Positions 29,628 to 38,293 of a stretch of 64,000 nt of DNA are shown here, piece by piece. Below the pieces are notes generated by a model. That model ran no database searches, was not told the DNA's origin, and saw nothing but the letters and a program-made list of their open reading frames with translations. A program made the position numbers and the translations under genes. The stretch is from Aliidiomarina indica (GTDB lineage: Bacteria; Pseudomonadota; Gammaproteobacteria; Enterobacterales; Alteromonadaceae), in the NCBI RefSeq assembly GCF_015354615.1, contig NZ_JACAVQ010000001.1, positions 62,001-126,000 of the forward strand, given 5' to 3'. Positions within the stretch are counted from its first letter, which is position 1. Every line of letters begins with the position of its first letter.

Positions 29628-30347
29628 GTGAGTCGTTCTCTTGTGTATATAAACGGTGCGCTGGCGCCGTTTTCTTTGGGTACTTTTTACTGTGTGGGTC
29701 GCAATTACGCCGCCCACGCCGCCGAGTTAGGGAACGCAGTTCCCGAAGCCCCATTACTGTTTAGTAAGCCAGCCTCCTCGCTTCAGCAGCTGCTACAAGG
29801 TGAACTTAATAGCATCGAGATTCCGAGCGATCAGGGCGAATGCCATCATGAGCTTGAGATTGCCTTGCTGATAGGTAAGCCAGTGAATCAAGCGCTGTTG
29901 GCGCACCTTGGCGACAACAACGATGCGCCCTTACTGGCGACCATTAGTGGTGTCGGGTTGGCGCTGGATTTAACCTTGCGTGATGTACAAACGGCGCTGA
30001 AGCAATCGGGCCAGCCTTGGGAGCGGGCCAAGGCCTTTCGCGGTAGCTGCCCACTTACGGATTTTGTACCCGTGGCACAATCAGGACCGATGACGGACCT
30101 GCGTTTGCGTCTACTGCGCAATGGTCATGTGCAGCAAGAGGGTGAGGCGAAGCAGATGATTTTCTCTATTGCCCAGCTCATCCGTGAGATGGGTCAGGTG
30201 TTCTCCCTTGAGCCTGGTGATGTGGTGCTTACTGGCACACCGGCAGGCGTGGGACCATTGCAGGCAGGAGATGAGCTTACCCTTGAGCTTGTGACAGGCA
30301 GCAAACAATGTGTGCAATGGCAGGTTGTTGTGGCGGCGAAGCCATGA
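29628..30347 (+). CDS. Fumarylacetoacetate hydrolase-family protein (YcgM-like)
   Basis: 239 residues from a GTG start 3 nt after the transglycosylase stop. FYCVGRNYAAHAAELG starts the FAH fold. The metal ligands are in HHELEIALLIG and in the later Asp of GLALDLTLRDVQ, and GDVVLTGTPAGVGPL is the C-terminal signature. Members hydrolyse or decarboxylate 2-oxo acids such as oxaloacetate. It overlaps ycgN by 4 nt (ATGA), as a translationally coupled pair. Confidence 0.9.
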   Translation: MSRSLVYINGALAPFSLGTFYCVGRNYAAHAAELGNAVPEAPLLFSKPASSLQQLLQGELNSIEIPSDQGECHHELEIALLIGKPVNQALLAHLGDNNDAPLLATISGVGLALDLTLRDVQTALKQSGQPWERAKAFRGSCPLTDFVPVAQSGPMTDLRLRLLRNGHVQQEGEAKQMIFSIAQLIREMGQVFSLEPGDVVLTGTPAGVGPLQAGDELTLELVTGSKQCVQWQVVVAAKP

Positions 30348-30835
30348 ATAATAAGTCACAGCCATTTTGGGAGCATAAGAGCCTCGCTCAGATGACTCGC
30401 GAGGAATGGGAGTCGCTGTGCGATGGTTGTGGTAAATGTTGTTTACACAAATTAATTGACGCTGACGAGGGCGATCCGCAGCGCCCTATGAGCGCCGATG
30501 AAGTGGCGCATTTTACCCATGTGACATGCCAACTTCTTGACCATTCCAGTGGGCGGTGTAGTGACTATCCCGATCGGCTGAAAACAGTGCCGGACTGTGT
30601 TGTACTGACGCCGGATAACCTTGAATCAATCCACTTTATGCCGCCATCCTGCGCTTATCGACGCCTGTACGAAGGACATGATTTACCCAGTTGGCACCCA
30701 TTACGACATCAAGGTAGCCAAGAGGCTATGCGTAAGGCTGGAATGTCGATTGTGGGCCACAGGCTCGTGCATGACACGGAATGTGACCCTGAAGACGGTG
30801 AGATTGTGCGCTGGCCGCTAAAATACCAGCCCTAA
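30344..30835 (+). CDS. ycgN: YcgN family, cysteine-cluster protein
   Basis: 163 residues from the ATG at 30344; an upstream GTG/ATG frame at 30308 would overlap the FAH gene and is rejected. The N-terminal cluster CDGCGKCCLHKLID is the metal-binding site of the UPF0153/UPF0260 families, with further Cys at CSDYPDR and CAYRRL. Function is unknown. Its stop is 14 nt from the convergent dsbB stop. Confidence 0.92.
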   Translation: MNNKSQPFWEHKSLAQMTREEWESLCDGCGKCCLHKLIDADEGDPQRPMSADEVAHFTHVTCQLLDHSSGRCSDYPDRLKTVPDCVVLTPDNLESIHFMPPSCAYRRLYEGHDLPSWHPLRHQGSQEAMRKAGMSIVGHRLVHDTECDPEDGEIVRWPLKYQP

Positions 30836-30849
30836 TGAAAACCGTGCCG

Positions 30850-31383
30850 CTATAATCGCTGCAGCCGCACCAACCGCGTGGCGAGAACAAACAGGGCAAT
30901 TATAAAATATACGGCAAAAATAATGCGCAGCCAGCCCGGCATGCTCAAACCTAGAAACGACCAATCGATATCTGTGCATAGCCCGCCCGCGCCGAACAAA
31001 TTCGGGAACCACTCATGCAATGGTGCCCACTGCGGGAAATCGGGAAACGGACTACAACTGGTGAATAGCGGATTTGCTTTGGTTTGCAGGTAGATATGAT
31101 GATGCGCGGAATAAAACCCGGCGCCGGCGCTTGCGAGCCAACCTAGCATAGCCACAAGCCGCACGGTCAAATAGTGTGGTGCCAACACGCCAATCCAGCC
31201 GAACAGGGCAATGGCAATCATGGCGGTGCGTTGATAGATACACTGCACGCAGGGAACGAGCCCCTGAACATGCTGAAACCAGAGGGCAATAAGAACCAAA
31301 ATGGTGGCTGAGGTTGCCAATATTAACCAAGGGCCACGTTGTTGCGGCCAGTGGGCAACGGAATGAAGATTTATTAAACTCAC
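30850..31383 (-). CDS. dsbB: Disulfide bond formation protein B
   Basis: 177-residue inner-membrane quinone reductase that re-oxidises DsbA. Four transmembrane helices are visible. The first redox pair is C45-x-x-C48 (PCVQC), and the second is C110 and C136 in the second periplasmic loop. In E. coli dsbB is also near fadR. A FadR-like operator at 31438-31454 lies 55 bp before the dsbB start, between it and fadR. Confidence 0.94.
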   Translation of the reverse strand: MSLINLHSVAHWPQQRGPWLILATSATILVLIALWFQHVQGLVPCVQCIYQRTAMIAIALFGWIGVLAPHYLTVRLVAMLGWLASAGAGFYSAHHHIYLQTKANPLFTSCSPFPDFPQWAPLHEWFPNLFGAGGLCTDIDWSFLGLSMPGWLRIIFAVYFIIALFVLATRLVRLQRL

Positions 31384-31437
31384 AATGGTCTCTATATTTA
31401 ATTACTGTGCTCTAAGTGTAGGAAGTAAGTATGATAA

Positions 31438-31454
31438 AACTTGTCCGACCATTA
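31438..31454 (+). promoter_or_regulatory. Predicted FadR operator in the dsbB-fadR spacer
   Basis: AACTTGTCCGACCATTA matches 14 of 17 positions of the palindromic FadR consensus AACTGGTCNGACCAGTT. It covers the likely -35 of the fadR promoter, implying autoregulation. The match is direct; binding is inferred. Confidence 0.7.
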
Positions 31455-31469
31455 GCAGCACGTTACAAT
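31441..31469 (+). promoter_or_regulatory. Predicted fadR promoter
   Basis: TTGTCC (31441-31446) and TACAAT (31464-31469) are 17 bp apart on the plus strand. The -35 lies inside the FadR-like operator. The leader to the fadR ATG would be about 170 nt. Confidence 0.5.
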
Positions 31470-31647
31470 CGTTTTCTGTCTGCATCTTAACGCATCTGCT
31501 CTACGATGCTACTGCCATATCGGTCTTTGACTCGAGCGGGCAGACATAGCAAGGTAATGACGTTGCTAGTACTTAGCGCATCATAAGCGGAAATAACTCG
31601 TATTGGAATACGCTAGCGTGACTCCATTAGATGGAAAAAAGGCATTT

Positions 31648-32358
31648 ATGTTTATCAAAGCGAAGAGCCCTGCGGGGTTTGCGGAAGAGTTTATTGTAAA
31701 ATCAATTTGGAAAGGCGATTTTGCACCAGGTTCTATTCTCCCCGCCGAGCGTGAGTTATCCGAACTAATCGGGGTAACTCGAACAACGTTGCGGGAAGTT
31801 CTGCAACGGTTGGCACGTGACGGTTGGTTGACGATTCAACATGGTAAACCCACCCGCGTGAATAACTTCTGGGAAACATCGGGCTTAAATATTCTTGAAA
31901 CGCTGGCGCGGTTAGATGAAGAAGGGATGCCCGATCTGGTCGACCATCTGTTATCGGCGCGTACCAATATTAGCGCCATATATATCCGCCAAGCCATCCG
32001 TAATGACAGCGAGAAAGCCCTCAGCGTGTTACGTGATTCAGAGAAATTAGAAGATACGGCGAAAGCCTTTGCGGAATTTGATTACCATTTGAACCATGAA
32101 CTCGCCCACGCATCGGGTAACCCGATTTATGTGCTCGTCCTAAATGGTTTCAAAGGGCTGTACGCGCGCATTGGTCAGTTCTACTTCTCAAATGCAAAAG
32201 GCCGCGAGCTTGCACGTCAGTATTACAAAGAGCTTACCAAGTTGGTTGAAGCGAAAGACTATAATGGCTCAACGAATTTAGTGCGCCAGTATGGTTATGA
32301 CTCGGCTGCAATTTGGAAAGATTTGCGCGATACCATTCCTGAGAACTTGGTAGAATAA
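31648..32358 (+). CDS. fadR: Fatty acid metabolism regulator FadR
   Basis: 236-residue GntR-family regulator that represses beta-oxidation genes and activates unsaturated fatty-acid synthesis, released by acyl-CoA. The start chosen is 31648 ([15 protein letters not shown], with AAAAAGG upstream), which matches the E. coli FadR N-terminus; a longer frame to 31603 is unlikely. The winged-helix recognition block [19 protein letters not shown] and the wing [19 protein letters not shown] are nearly identical to E. coli, so the operator should be similar too. The acyl-CoA domain begins near residue 75. Confidence 0.97.
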   Translation: MFIKAKSPAGFAEEFIVKSIWKGDFAPGSILPAERELSELIGVTRTTLREVLQRLARDGWLTIQHGKPTRVNNFWETSGLNILETLARLDEEGMPDLVDHLLSARTNISAIYIRQAIRNDSEKALSVLRDSEKLEDTAKAFAEFDYHLNHELAHASGNPIYVLVLNGFKGLYARIGQFYFSNAKGRELARQYYKELTKLVEAKDYNGSTNLVRQYGYDSAAIWKDLRDTIPENLVE

Positions 32359-32380
32359 AGCTCTCGTTGCTACGCGCACA

Positions 32381-32416
32381 AAAAAACCGCAGAAGCATTC
32401 ACTTCTGCGGTTTTTT
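32381..32416. terminator. Bidirectional terminator between fadR and sodB
   Basis: AAAAAACCGCAGAAG and CTTCTGCGGTTTTTT form a perfect 15-bp stem with A and T tracts on either side. It serves the convergent fadR and sodB genes. Confidence 0.93.
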
Positions 32417-32425
32417 TAATGGGGA

Positions 32426-33007
32426 TTAGCCAAAGTTTTTGCTAGCAAATTCCCAGTTAACCAACGCCCAGAAGCCTTCCAAGTATTTTGGACGGGCATT
32501 ACGGTAATCGATGTAGTAGGCGTGCTCCCACAAGTCGACCGTTAGGATTGGGGTAAGGTTATCATCCGTAAGCGGTGTTGCTGCATTGCTGGTATTAACG
32601 ATATCCAAGCTACCATCGGCCGTTTTCACTAGCCATGTCCAGCATGAGCCAAAGTTGTTCACCGCGCTGTTGTTAAACGCTTCTTGGAACTTCTCAAATG
32701 AGCCCCATTTGTCGTCAATCGCTTCAGCCAATGCACCGGTAGGCTTGCCACCGCCATTAGGGCTTAGCGAATGCCAGTAGAAGGTGTGGTTCCATACCTG
32801 CGCAGCGTTGTTAAACATACCGCCACTGGAGGTTTTCACGATTTCTTCAAGAGACTTACCCGCAAACTCTGAATCCTTAACCAGACCGTTCAGCTTGTCT
32901 ACGTAGGTTTGGTGATGTTTGCCGTAATGATACTCAAGGGTCTCGGCAGAGATATGCGGTTCCAATGCGTTTTTCTCATAAGGCAAAGCGGGTAGTTCGA
33001 AAGCCAT
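32426..33007 (-). CDS. sodB: Iron superoxide dismutase
   Basis: 193 residues, exactly the E. coli SodB length. Metal ligands are H27, H74, and the Asp and His of DLWEHAYY near residues 157-161. GSCWTWLV, rather than the Mn-type GSGWAWLV, and the [17 protein letters not shown] block mark the iron form. The start is set at 33007 ([10 protein letters not shown]); the longer frame to 33034 adds a non-homologous N-terminus. A stem-loop lies in the probable 5' leader at 33041-33076. Confidence 0.96.
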   Translation of the reverse strand: MAFELPALPYEKNALEPHISAETLEYHYGKHHQTYVDKLNGLVKDSEFAGKSLEEIVKTSSGGMFNNAAQVWNHTFYWHSLSPNGGGKPTGALAEAIDDKWGSFEKFQEAFNNSAVNNFGSCWTWLVKTADGSLDIVNTSNAATPLTDDNLTPILTVDLWEHAYYIDYRNARPKYLEGFWALVNWEFASKNFG

Positions 33008-33040
33008 GATGTGCTTCTCCATTTCTAGGTGCAAATGCTG

Positions 33041-33076
33041 ACATCGGCTTTGCTCAAAAAAAGAATACCGATGTCG
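33041..33076 (-). other. Stem-loop in the sodB 5' leader
   Basis: GACATCGG (33041-33048) and CCGATGTC (33069-33076) are perfect 8-bp inverted repeats with a 20-nt loop holding a U-rich stretch on the sodB strand. They lie 34-69 nt before the sodB start. This could be an RNA structure or an operator. Confidence 0.4.
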
Positions 33077-33223
33077 GTGAATAATGTAAGTATAGCGGAG
33101 CGCTTCTTAAATGAAACACTTTCCCTCACCATTCTATATACATGGAGTTACTCCATCTGGTTTTCAAGGGTGCAGAAATTTGTTTTTGCGGATACGGGTG
33201 GCTTCATCCTTGCACTGCATTTG

Positions 33224-33232
33224 TGTTATAAT
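33224..33232 (+). promoter_or_regulatory. Extended -10 promoter of grxD
   Basis: TG-T-TATAAT is a perfect extended -10 element, 80 bp before the grxD start. There is no good -35, as is usual for this class. Confidence 0.6.
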
Positions 33233-33312
33233 TCGGCGCCGATTTTGTCGGGATGTAGCAAACAATGAATGTTTGCGTACCGAAATTACCCAGACTGCGT
33301 GAAGGAGCCATT

Positions 33313-33678
33313 ATGCAAGATATGCAACCAGATCAAGCGCAAGATACCGAAGCTCGTATTCGTCAGCAAATCGAGGAAAACCCGGTGCTGTTGTACATGA
33401 AGGGTTCACCGAAACTTCCGAGCTGTGGTTTTTCTGCTCAGGCATCACAGGCGCTGATGGCCTGTGGCAAACCCTTTGCGTATGTGGATATTCTGCAAAA
33501 CCCAGATATTCGGGCTGAACTCCCGCGCATTGCAAACTGGCCGACGTTCCCTCAGTTATGGGTAAAAGGTGAACTCATTGGTGGCTGCGACATCATTTTA
33601 GAGATGTTCCAGCAAAATGAGCTGCAACCGCTCATCGACGAAGCGGCTCCAGCGGTAGACGACGAAGCGTCGTCCTAA
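33313..33678 (+). CDS. grxD: Monothiol glutaredoxin Grx4
   Basis: 121 residues from the ATG at 33313 (GAAGGAG 5 nt upstream). The active site is CGFS with C38, in KLPSCGFSAQA; IANWPTFPQLWVKGELIGG is the glutathione-binding block. Monothiol Grx proteins carry and deliver [2Fe-2S] clusters. It sits between sodB and a peroxiredoxin, an oxidative-stress group. Confidence 0.95.
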   Translation: MQDMQPDQAQDTEARIRQQIEENPVLLYMKGSPKLPSCGFSAQASQALMACGKPFAYVDILQNPDIRAELPRIANWPTFPQLWVKGELIGGCDIILEMFQQNELQPLIDEAAPAVDDEASS

Positions 33679-33759
33679 CACATCATTGTTTAACTCGTTG
33701 CTTTCGTTCTGCGAAGGCGTGCTATTAAAACTATATTTTTTGAAATAACGGAGATCTAC

Positions 33760-34365
33760 ATGGCTGTATTAGTTGGCCGCCAGGCCCCTGACTTTACTGC
33801 TGCTGCAGTATTGGGTACCGGTGAAATTGTTGACAACTTCACGTTAAGCGACCACATCCGCGGTAAGAAAGCAGTGGTTTTCTTCTATCCGTTGGACTTC
33901 ACTTTTGTGTGTCCTTCTGAGCTGATCGCGTTCGATAAGCGTTTAGCTGAATTTGAAAGTCGTGGTGTACAGGTAATCGGTGTCTCGATCGATTCTCAGT
34001 TCTCGCATCACGCATGGCGTAACACGGCAGTAGACAAGGGCGGTATCGGCGAAGTGAAATACCCGCTTGTTGCTGACGTAAAACATGAAATCTGCAAAGC
34101 TTATGATGTTGAGCATCCAGAAGCAGGCGTTGCGTTCCGTGCATCGTTCTTGATCGACGAGGAAGGCATGGTGCGTCATCAAGTAATCAATGATTTGCCA
34201 CTTGGCCGTAACGTTGACGAAATGCTGCGTATGGTTGATGCCTTGGCATTCCACCAGGAGCACGGTGAAGTGTGTCCTGCAGGTTGGAACAAAGGCGACG
34301 AAGGCATGAAAGCTGACGCTGCTGGTGTTGCTGCATACCTGAGCAAGAACAGCGCTAAGCTGTAA
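33760..34365 (+). CDS. Typical 2-Cys peroxiredoxin
   Basis: 201 residues of the AhpC/Prx1 class. Peroxidatic C51 is in FTFVCPSE, and resolving C172 is in GEVCPAGW. HHAWRNT and DLPLGRN are other conserved blocks. It reduces H2O2 and organic peroxides using thioredoxin or AhpF; no ahpF is visible nearby. The ribosome site is ACGGAG. A repeat cluster and a terminator follow. Confidence 0.95.
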   Translation: MAVLVGRQAPDFTAAAVLGTGEIVDNFTLSDHIRGKKAVVFFYPLDFTFVCPSELIAFDKRLAEFESRGVQVIGVSIDSQFSHHAWRNTAVDKGGIGEVKYPLVADVKHEICKAYDVEHPEAGVAFRASFLIDEEGMVRHQVINDLPLGRNVDEMLRMVDALAFHQEHGEVCPAGWNKGDEGMKADAAGVAAYLSKNSAKL

Positions 34366-34385
34366 GTGCTAGTGAGGTAGTGGAA

Positions 34386-34555
34386 CCAACGCAATGGGTT
34401 GGTTCCCGCGAGAAAGCGTACCAACGCAATGCGTTGGCTACGGTGGAACGGACACAAAAAACCGCGCTTCGGCGCGGTTTTTTTTATCTGGTAAGGCAGC
34501 CGACCCGAACGACAGCGAGGTATTTCATTCGCTGCTGACCAACGCGGTGCGTTGG
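34386..34555. repeat. Cluster of three CCAACGC palindromes
   Basis: Copies at 34386-34402 (CCAACGCAATGGGTTGG, one mismatch), 34421-34437 (perfect) and 34539-34555 (CCAACGCGGTGCGTTGG). They flank a bidirectional terminator, and the last one ends immediately next to the rnt stop codon. Confidence 0.85.
34456..34483. terminator. Bidirectional terminator prx / rnt
   Basis: AAAAAACCGCGC-TTCG-GCGCGGTTTTTT has a 12-bp stem with a stable UUCG-type tetraloop and A/T flanks for both directions. Confidence 0.92.
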
Positions 34556-35200
34556 TTACGCGCTGTCGGTCTCTGTATCTAACGGCCAGCCGCCGAGTGC
34601 TTGATATCGATTCACCATCCAGCAGAACAGCTCTGCGGTGCGCTCAGTGTCATACAGCGCGCTATGGGCCGACTTACCATCAAAGGGGATACCCGCCGCT
34701 TGGCAGGCTTTTACTAATACGGTTTGGCCGAGCGTAAGGGCGGCCATGGCCGAGGTATCAAAGGTAACGAACGGATGAAACGGATTTCGTTTTAATTCAG
34801 CGCGCTCCGCTGCCGCCATAACAAAGCCCAAATCGAAGGTGGCGTTATGGCCGACCAACACACTGCGCTGACAACCGGCTTCTTTTTGTGCTTTGCGAAT
34901 GGCTTTAAATAGTTTGTGCAGGGCATCCCGTTCGGACACGGCGCCACGTAACGGGTTAAAAGGATCAATGCCATTAAACTCAATGGCGGCTTGTTCAATA
35001 TTGGCCCCTTCAAAAGGCTCCACGTGCGCGTGGTGGGTAGCCACAGGCACTAATTCGCCTTGCTCGTTAAAATCAACAATAACCGCTGCAATTTCTAACA
35101 AGGCATCGGTGCTGGCATGAAAACCTGCCGTTTCAACGTCGATGACGACAGGGAGGTAGCCGCGAAAGCGATCTTTGATCTGCGGTTTAGTGGTCGTCAT
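34556..35200 (-). CDS. rnt: Ribonuclease T
   Basis: 214-residue DEDDh exonuclease that trims 3' ends of tRNA and other stable RNAs. The motifs are [10 protein letters not shown] (Exo I), [11 protein letters not shown] (Exo II) and [14 protein letters not shown] (Exo III). The stop codon directly abuts a CCAACGC palindrome at 34539-34555. It follows nth by 8 nt and is the last gene of the rsx-nth-rnt string. Confidence 0.95.
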   Translation of the reverse strand: MTTTKPQIKDRFRGYLPVVIDVETAGFHASTDALLEIAAVIVDFNEQGELVPVATHHAHVEPFEGANIEQAAIEFNGIDPFNPLRGAVSERDALHKLFKAIRKAQKEAGCQRSVLVGHNATFDLGFVMAAAERAELKRNPFHPFVTFDTSAMAALTLGQTVLVKACQAAGIPFDGKSAHSALYDTERTAELFCWMVNRYQALGGWPLDTETDSA

Positions 35201-35208
35201 GAATATCC

Positions 35209-35844
35209 TTAAATATCGATTTTATCTTTAAATTCACACAGATCTTCAATGATACAGGATCCGCAGCGGGGTTTACGGGCAATACAGGTGTAACGACCAT
35301 GTAAGATCAGCCAGTGGTGCACATCGACCTTAAATTCCGCGGGGACTACTTTGAGCAATCGTTGCTCCACTGCATCCACGGTTTTCCCAGGCGCAAATTT
35401 AGTACGGTTGCTAACCCGAAAGATATGGGTATCCACGGCAATGGTGGGCCAGCCAAAAGCAGTGTTCAATACCACATTTGCGGTTTTTCGGCCCACGCCC
35501 GGTAACGCTTCAAGGGCTTCCCGATCTTCCGGTACCACGCCCTGATGTTTTTCCACTAGAATCCGACACGTTTTAATCACGTTCTCAGCTTTAGTATTAA
35601 ACAAGCCGATGGTTTTGATGTAGTCCTTCACCCCAGCAACCCCAAGCGCGAGCATATCTTTTGGGTTATTCGCCACGGCAAATAAGGGACCCGTTGCTTT
35701 GTTAACACCGACATCAGTGGCTTGAGCCGAGAGCAATACAGCAATTAACAGCTCAAACGGGTTACTAAAGTTTAATTCGGTTGTTGGGTGCGGATTTGCG
35801 TCGCGCAATCGCGTGAGTATTTCAATCCGTTTTTGTTGGTTCAT
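35209..35844 (-). CDS. nth: Endonuclease III
   Basis: 211-residue base-excision repair glycosylase/AP lyase for oxidised pyrimidines. The helix-hairpin-helix [12 protein letters not shown] carries catalytic K120, and D138 is in AVDTHIFRV. The [4Fe-4S] cysteines are C187, C194, C197 and C203. It follows rsxE as in E. coli. Confidence 0.97.
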   Translation of the reverse strand: MNQQKRIEILTRLRDANPHPTTELNFSNPFELLIAVLLSAQATDVGVNKATGPLFAVANNPKDMLALGVAGVKDYIKTIGLFNTKAENVIKTCRILVEKHQGVVPEDREALEALPGVGRKTANVVLNTAFGWPTIAVDTHIFRVSNRTKFAPGKTVDAVEQRLLKVVPAEFKVDVHHWLILHGRYTCIARKPRCGSCIIEDLCEFKDKIDI

Positions 35845-35865
35845 AAGCGTTTCAAATAGCGTTTA

Positions 35866-36564
35866 TTAGTTTACGGTGGTTACCCGAGCGCGTTGCGCCT
35901 TAACGACCGGTGATTGTTGCGCTTTTTGTAGGCGCCGTCCATCGAGCCAGTTTTTTCCCGCAATCAGAAAACCCATTCCTAAAAATGCGCCCGGGGGTAA
36001 GATGGCTAGTAAAAGTGGATAATCAAACTGAACCAGCTGAATGCGTAAATCACGAGCCCACTCGCCGAGGAGCATTTCAGCCCCATCAAATAAAGTGCCT
36101 TGACCCAGCAGTTCTCGCATAGCGCCAAGAACGACTAATACGCAGGCAAAACCCAAGCCCATCATAAAGCCATCAAAAGCAGCCTGCGGCCACGGATTTT
36201 TTGATGCGTAGGCCTCAGCTCGGCCAATAATGGCACAGTTAGTGACGATAAGTGGGATAAAGATACCTAAGGCCATATAGAGGCCATAGGTAAAGGCGTT
36301 CATCAGAAGCTCAACGAGGGTAACGAAGGTGGCGATCACGATCACAAAAACTGGAATGCGGATTTCTTTTGGCACGAAATTACGCACTAAAGAGACAGTG
36401 ACGTTGGAACCGATCAGTACCAGCATGGTGGCAATACCCAAACCTAATGCGTTGGTAACCGTGCCTGTCACTGCAAGCAGCGGACAAAGCCCCAATAGCT
36501 GAACTAACGCGGGGTTGTTTTCCCACAAGCCATTCTTGGTTAAGGTTTGGTACTCGCTACTCAT
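35866..36564 (-). CDS. rsxE: Electron transport complex subunit RsxE
   Basis: 232-residue integral membrane protein of the Rsx/Rnf complex with six hydrophobic helices. [17 protein letters not shown] and [13 protein letters not shown] are family blocks shared with its paralog RsxA. The complex couples NADH or ferredoxin oxidation to ion flow, and in E. coli it keeps SoxR reduced. It overlaps rsxG by 4 nt. Confidence 0.95.
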   Translation of the reverse strand: MSSEYQTLTKNGLWENNPALVQLLGLCPLLAVTGTVTNALGLGIATMLVLIGSNVTVSLVRNFVPKEIRIPVFVIVIATFVTLVELLMNAFTYGLYMALGIFIPLIVTNCAIIGRAEAYASKNPWPQAAFDGFMMGLGFACVLVVLGAMRELLGQGTLFDGAEMLLGEWARDLRIQLVQFDYPLLLAILPPGAFLGMGFLIAGKNWLDGRRLQKAQQSPVVKAQRARVTTVN

Positions 36565-37217
36565 GATTGCTCCTCAAACCATTGCTCTGGATCACCTAGG
36601 CAATTCGACGGCGCCTGAAATAAAGCGTCCATTTCATTTTGAGCAAACCACGTGGTGCGGGCAACCGCATTGACCACGGCCCGAGGCGTAATGGTCGCTC
36701 CGGTAAACTGATCAAACATGCCACCATCGCGGCGGACTGCCCAACGGGCGTCGTTTTCACTACGCATGCGTTGATTATCAAAACCCAGAATCCAAGGGTT
36801 GCGTTCCACTTCAATTTTGTCACCTAGCCCAGGCGTTTCTCGATGCTGCAACACGCGGACGCCCTTGACCACACCTTGAGGGGTAAGCGCCACAAGCAAG
36901 TGGATTTGACCACTATAGCCGTCTGGAGCCGTGGTGCGGATAGCTACAGCGCTCGGCGCGCCATTTATGCGAGCGCGATACACCGGTTGCTCGGCTAACC
37001 CTAATACCTCAGGTCGATTGAGCAGAATGCAATCGCTATACAGATCATTATCGTGTAGAGCGGGTGGAATCAGAGTATTCAGAGTACGCATGAGCTCTTG
37101 TCGTTGCTGCGCTTCAATACGGTCGGCAGTTAACAACTGGGCGATAATAATCAACGTGGTTGCCAGTACCGCGAAGCCACCAAGAATGAGGCCGTTCTTT
37201 TGCATCGTTTTTAGCAT
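36561..37217 (-). CDS. rsxG: Electron transport complex subunit RsxG
   Basis: 218 residues: one N-terminal transmembrane helix, then a periplasmic FMN-binding domain. The covalent flavin threonine is in the TGAT motif of [37 protein letters not shown] is the usual strand block. It overlaps both neighbours by a few bases. Confidence 0.95.
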   Translation of the reverse strand: MLKTMQKNGLILGGFAVLATTLIIIAQLLTADRIEAQQRQELMRTLNTLIPPALHDNDLYSDCILLNRPEVLGLAEQPVYRARINGAPSAVAIRTTAPDGYSGQIHLLVALTPQGVVKGVRVLQHRETPGLGDKIEVERNPWILGFDNQRMRSENDARWAVRRDGGMFDQFTGATITPRAVVNAVARTTWFAQNEMDALFQAPSNCLGDPEQWFEEQS

Positions 37218-38293
37218 TAGCGGCGCTCCTCATGGTGGCCATACACGGTGGGTCTGGTGTATTGATCGATCACCGGCACGCAAAGATTAGCTAACAGCAC
37301 GGCAAAAGCAACTGCGTCGGGATAACCGCCCCAGGTGCGAATCACATAGATGAGAAGACCAATTAAAGCAGCATAGACCAACTTGCCCCGGGTTGATGTT
37401 GCAGCCGATACCGGATCGGTGGCAATAAAGAAGGCGGCTAACATAGTTGCACCGCTGAGAAGATGAATATCCACGTTAGGCAGTGAATCTGGTGCAAAGA
37501 CGGCCCCAATCAATGCGAGCAACCCGAGACTTCCCAATAAAGCGCCGGGGATATGCCAAGTAATAACCCGTTGTTTTAACAGATATAGACCACCGGCTAA
37601 GTAGGCCAGATTCACCCACTGCCAACCAGTGCCGGCGGCGCCCTGAAAAATTATGGCGCTTTTGGCTTCAGACAGGGTATAGCCTTGTGCTAATTCGGTT
37701 TTTATATGATCCAGAGGCGTTGCCATGACCACAGCATCAAGCATGGCGCCGGTGTCTACCCGTCGAATTTGCTCGAGGCTATAGCCATCGCCGGTAAAGC
37801 CAAACAGCAACACACGAACGCTATCCCAAAACCCTGGCAGCTCTTGGGCGATGGTTGCAGGAGGTAACCAACTGGTCATTTGTACCGGGAACGAAACCAG
37901 TAACAGCACATAACCGGCCATTGCCGGATTAAAAATATTGTGGCCAACCCCGCCAAACAGATGCTTAACGATAACAATCGAGAACAAGGTACCAATCACA
38001 ATAACCCACCACGGGGCGAGTGGTGGAATACTTACGGCCAGCAGTGCTGCGGTAACAACCGCTGTATAATCGCGTAAGCCGCTACTGGGCTCCCGATTGC
38101 GCGCCAACAAACATACGGCCTCTGCCGCAAGGGCAACACCGATAGCAAGGATTAGCTGTAAAATGACGCCCCAGCCAAAGAAGTACCATTGCGCGAGTAC
38201 ACCCGGAATCATTGCGATCAGCACCAAACGCATCAGATCGGCGGTACTGCGGCGCAAATGATGATGGGGTGAGGAGGCGATAAAGAAACTCAT
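37217..38293 (-). CDS. rsxD: Electron transport complex subunit RsxD
   Basis: 358-residue membrane protein with about nine helices. The covalent FMN site is the SGAT motif in LLSGATMLAAFFIATDP. It overlaps rsxC by 4 nt and abuts rsxG. Confidence 0.95.
   Translation of the reverse strand: MSFFIASSPHHHLRRSTADLMRLVLIAMIPGVLAQWYFFGWGVILQLILAIGVALAAEAVCLLARNREPSSGLRDYTAVVTAALLAVSIPPLAPWWVIVIGTLFSIVIVKHLFGGVGHNIFNPAMAGYVLLLVSFPVQMTSWLPPATIAQELPGFWDSVRVLLFGFTGDGYSLEQIRRVDTGAMLDAVVMATPLDHIKTELAQGYTLSEAKSAIIFQGAAGTGWQWVNLAYLAGGLYLLKQRVITWHIPGALLGSLGLLALIGAVFAPDSLPNVDIHLLSGATMLAAFFIATDPVSAATSTRGKLVYAALIGLLIYVIRTWGGYPDAVAFAVLLANLCVPVIDQYTRPTVYGHHEERR

Larger units (their letters stand above)
33008..33312. 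other. Divergent intergenic region sodB / grxD
   Basis: 305 bp with no credible ORF. It holds the sodB leader hairpin (33041-33076), AT-rich sequence around 33090-33190, and the grxD extended -10 at 33224-33232. Confidence 0.6.
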
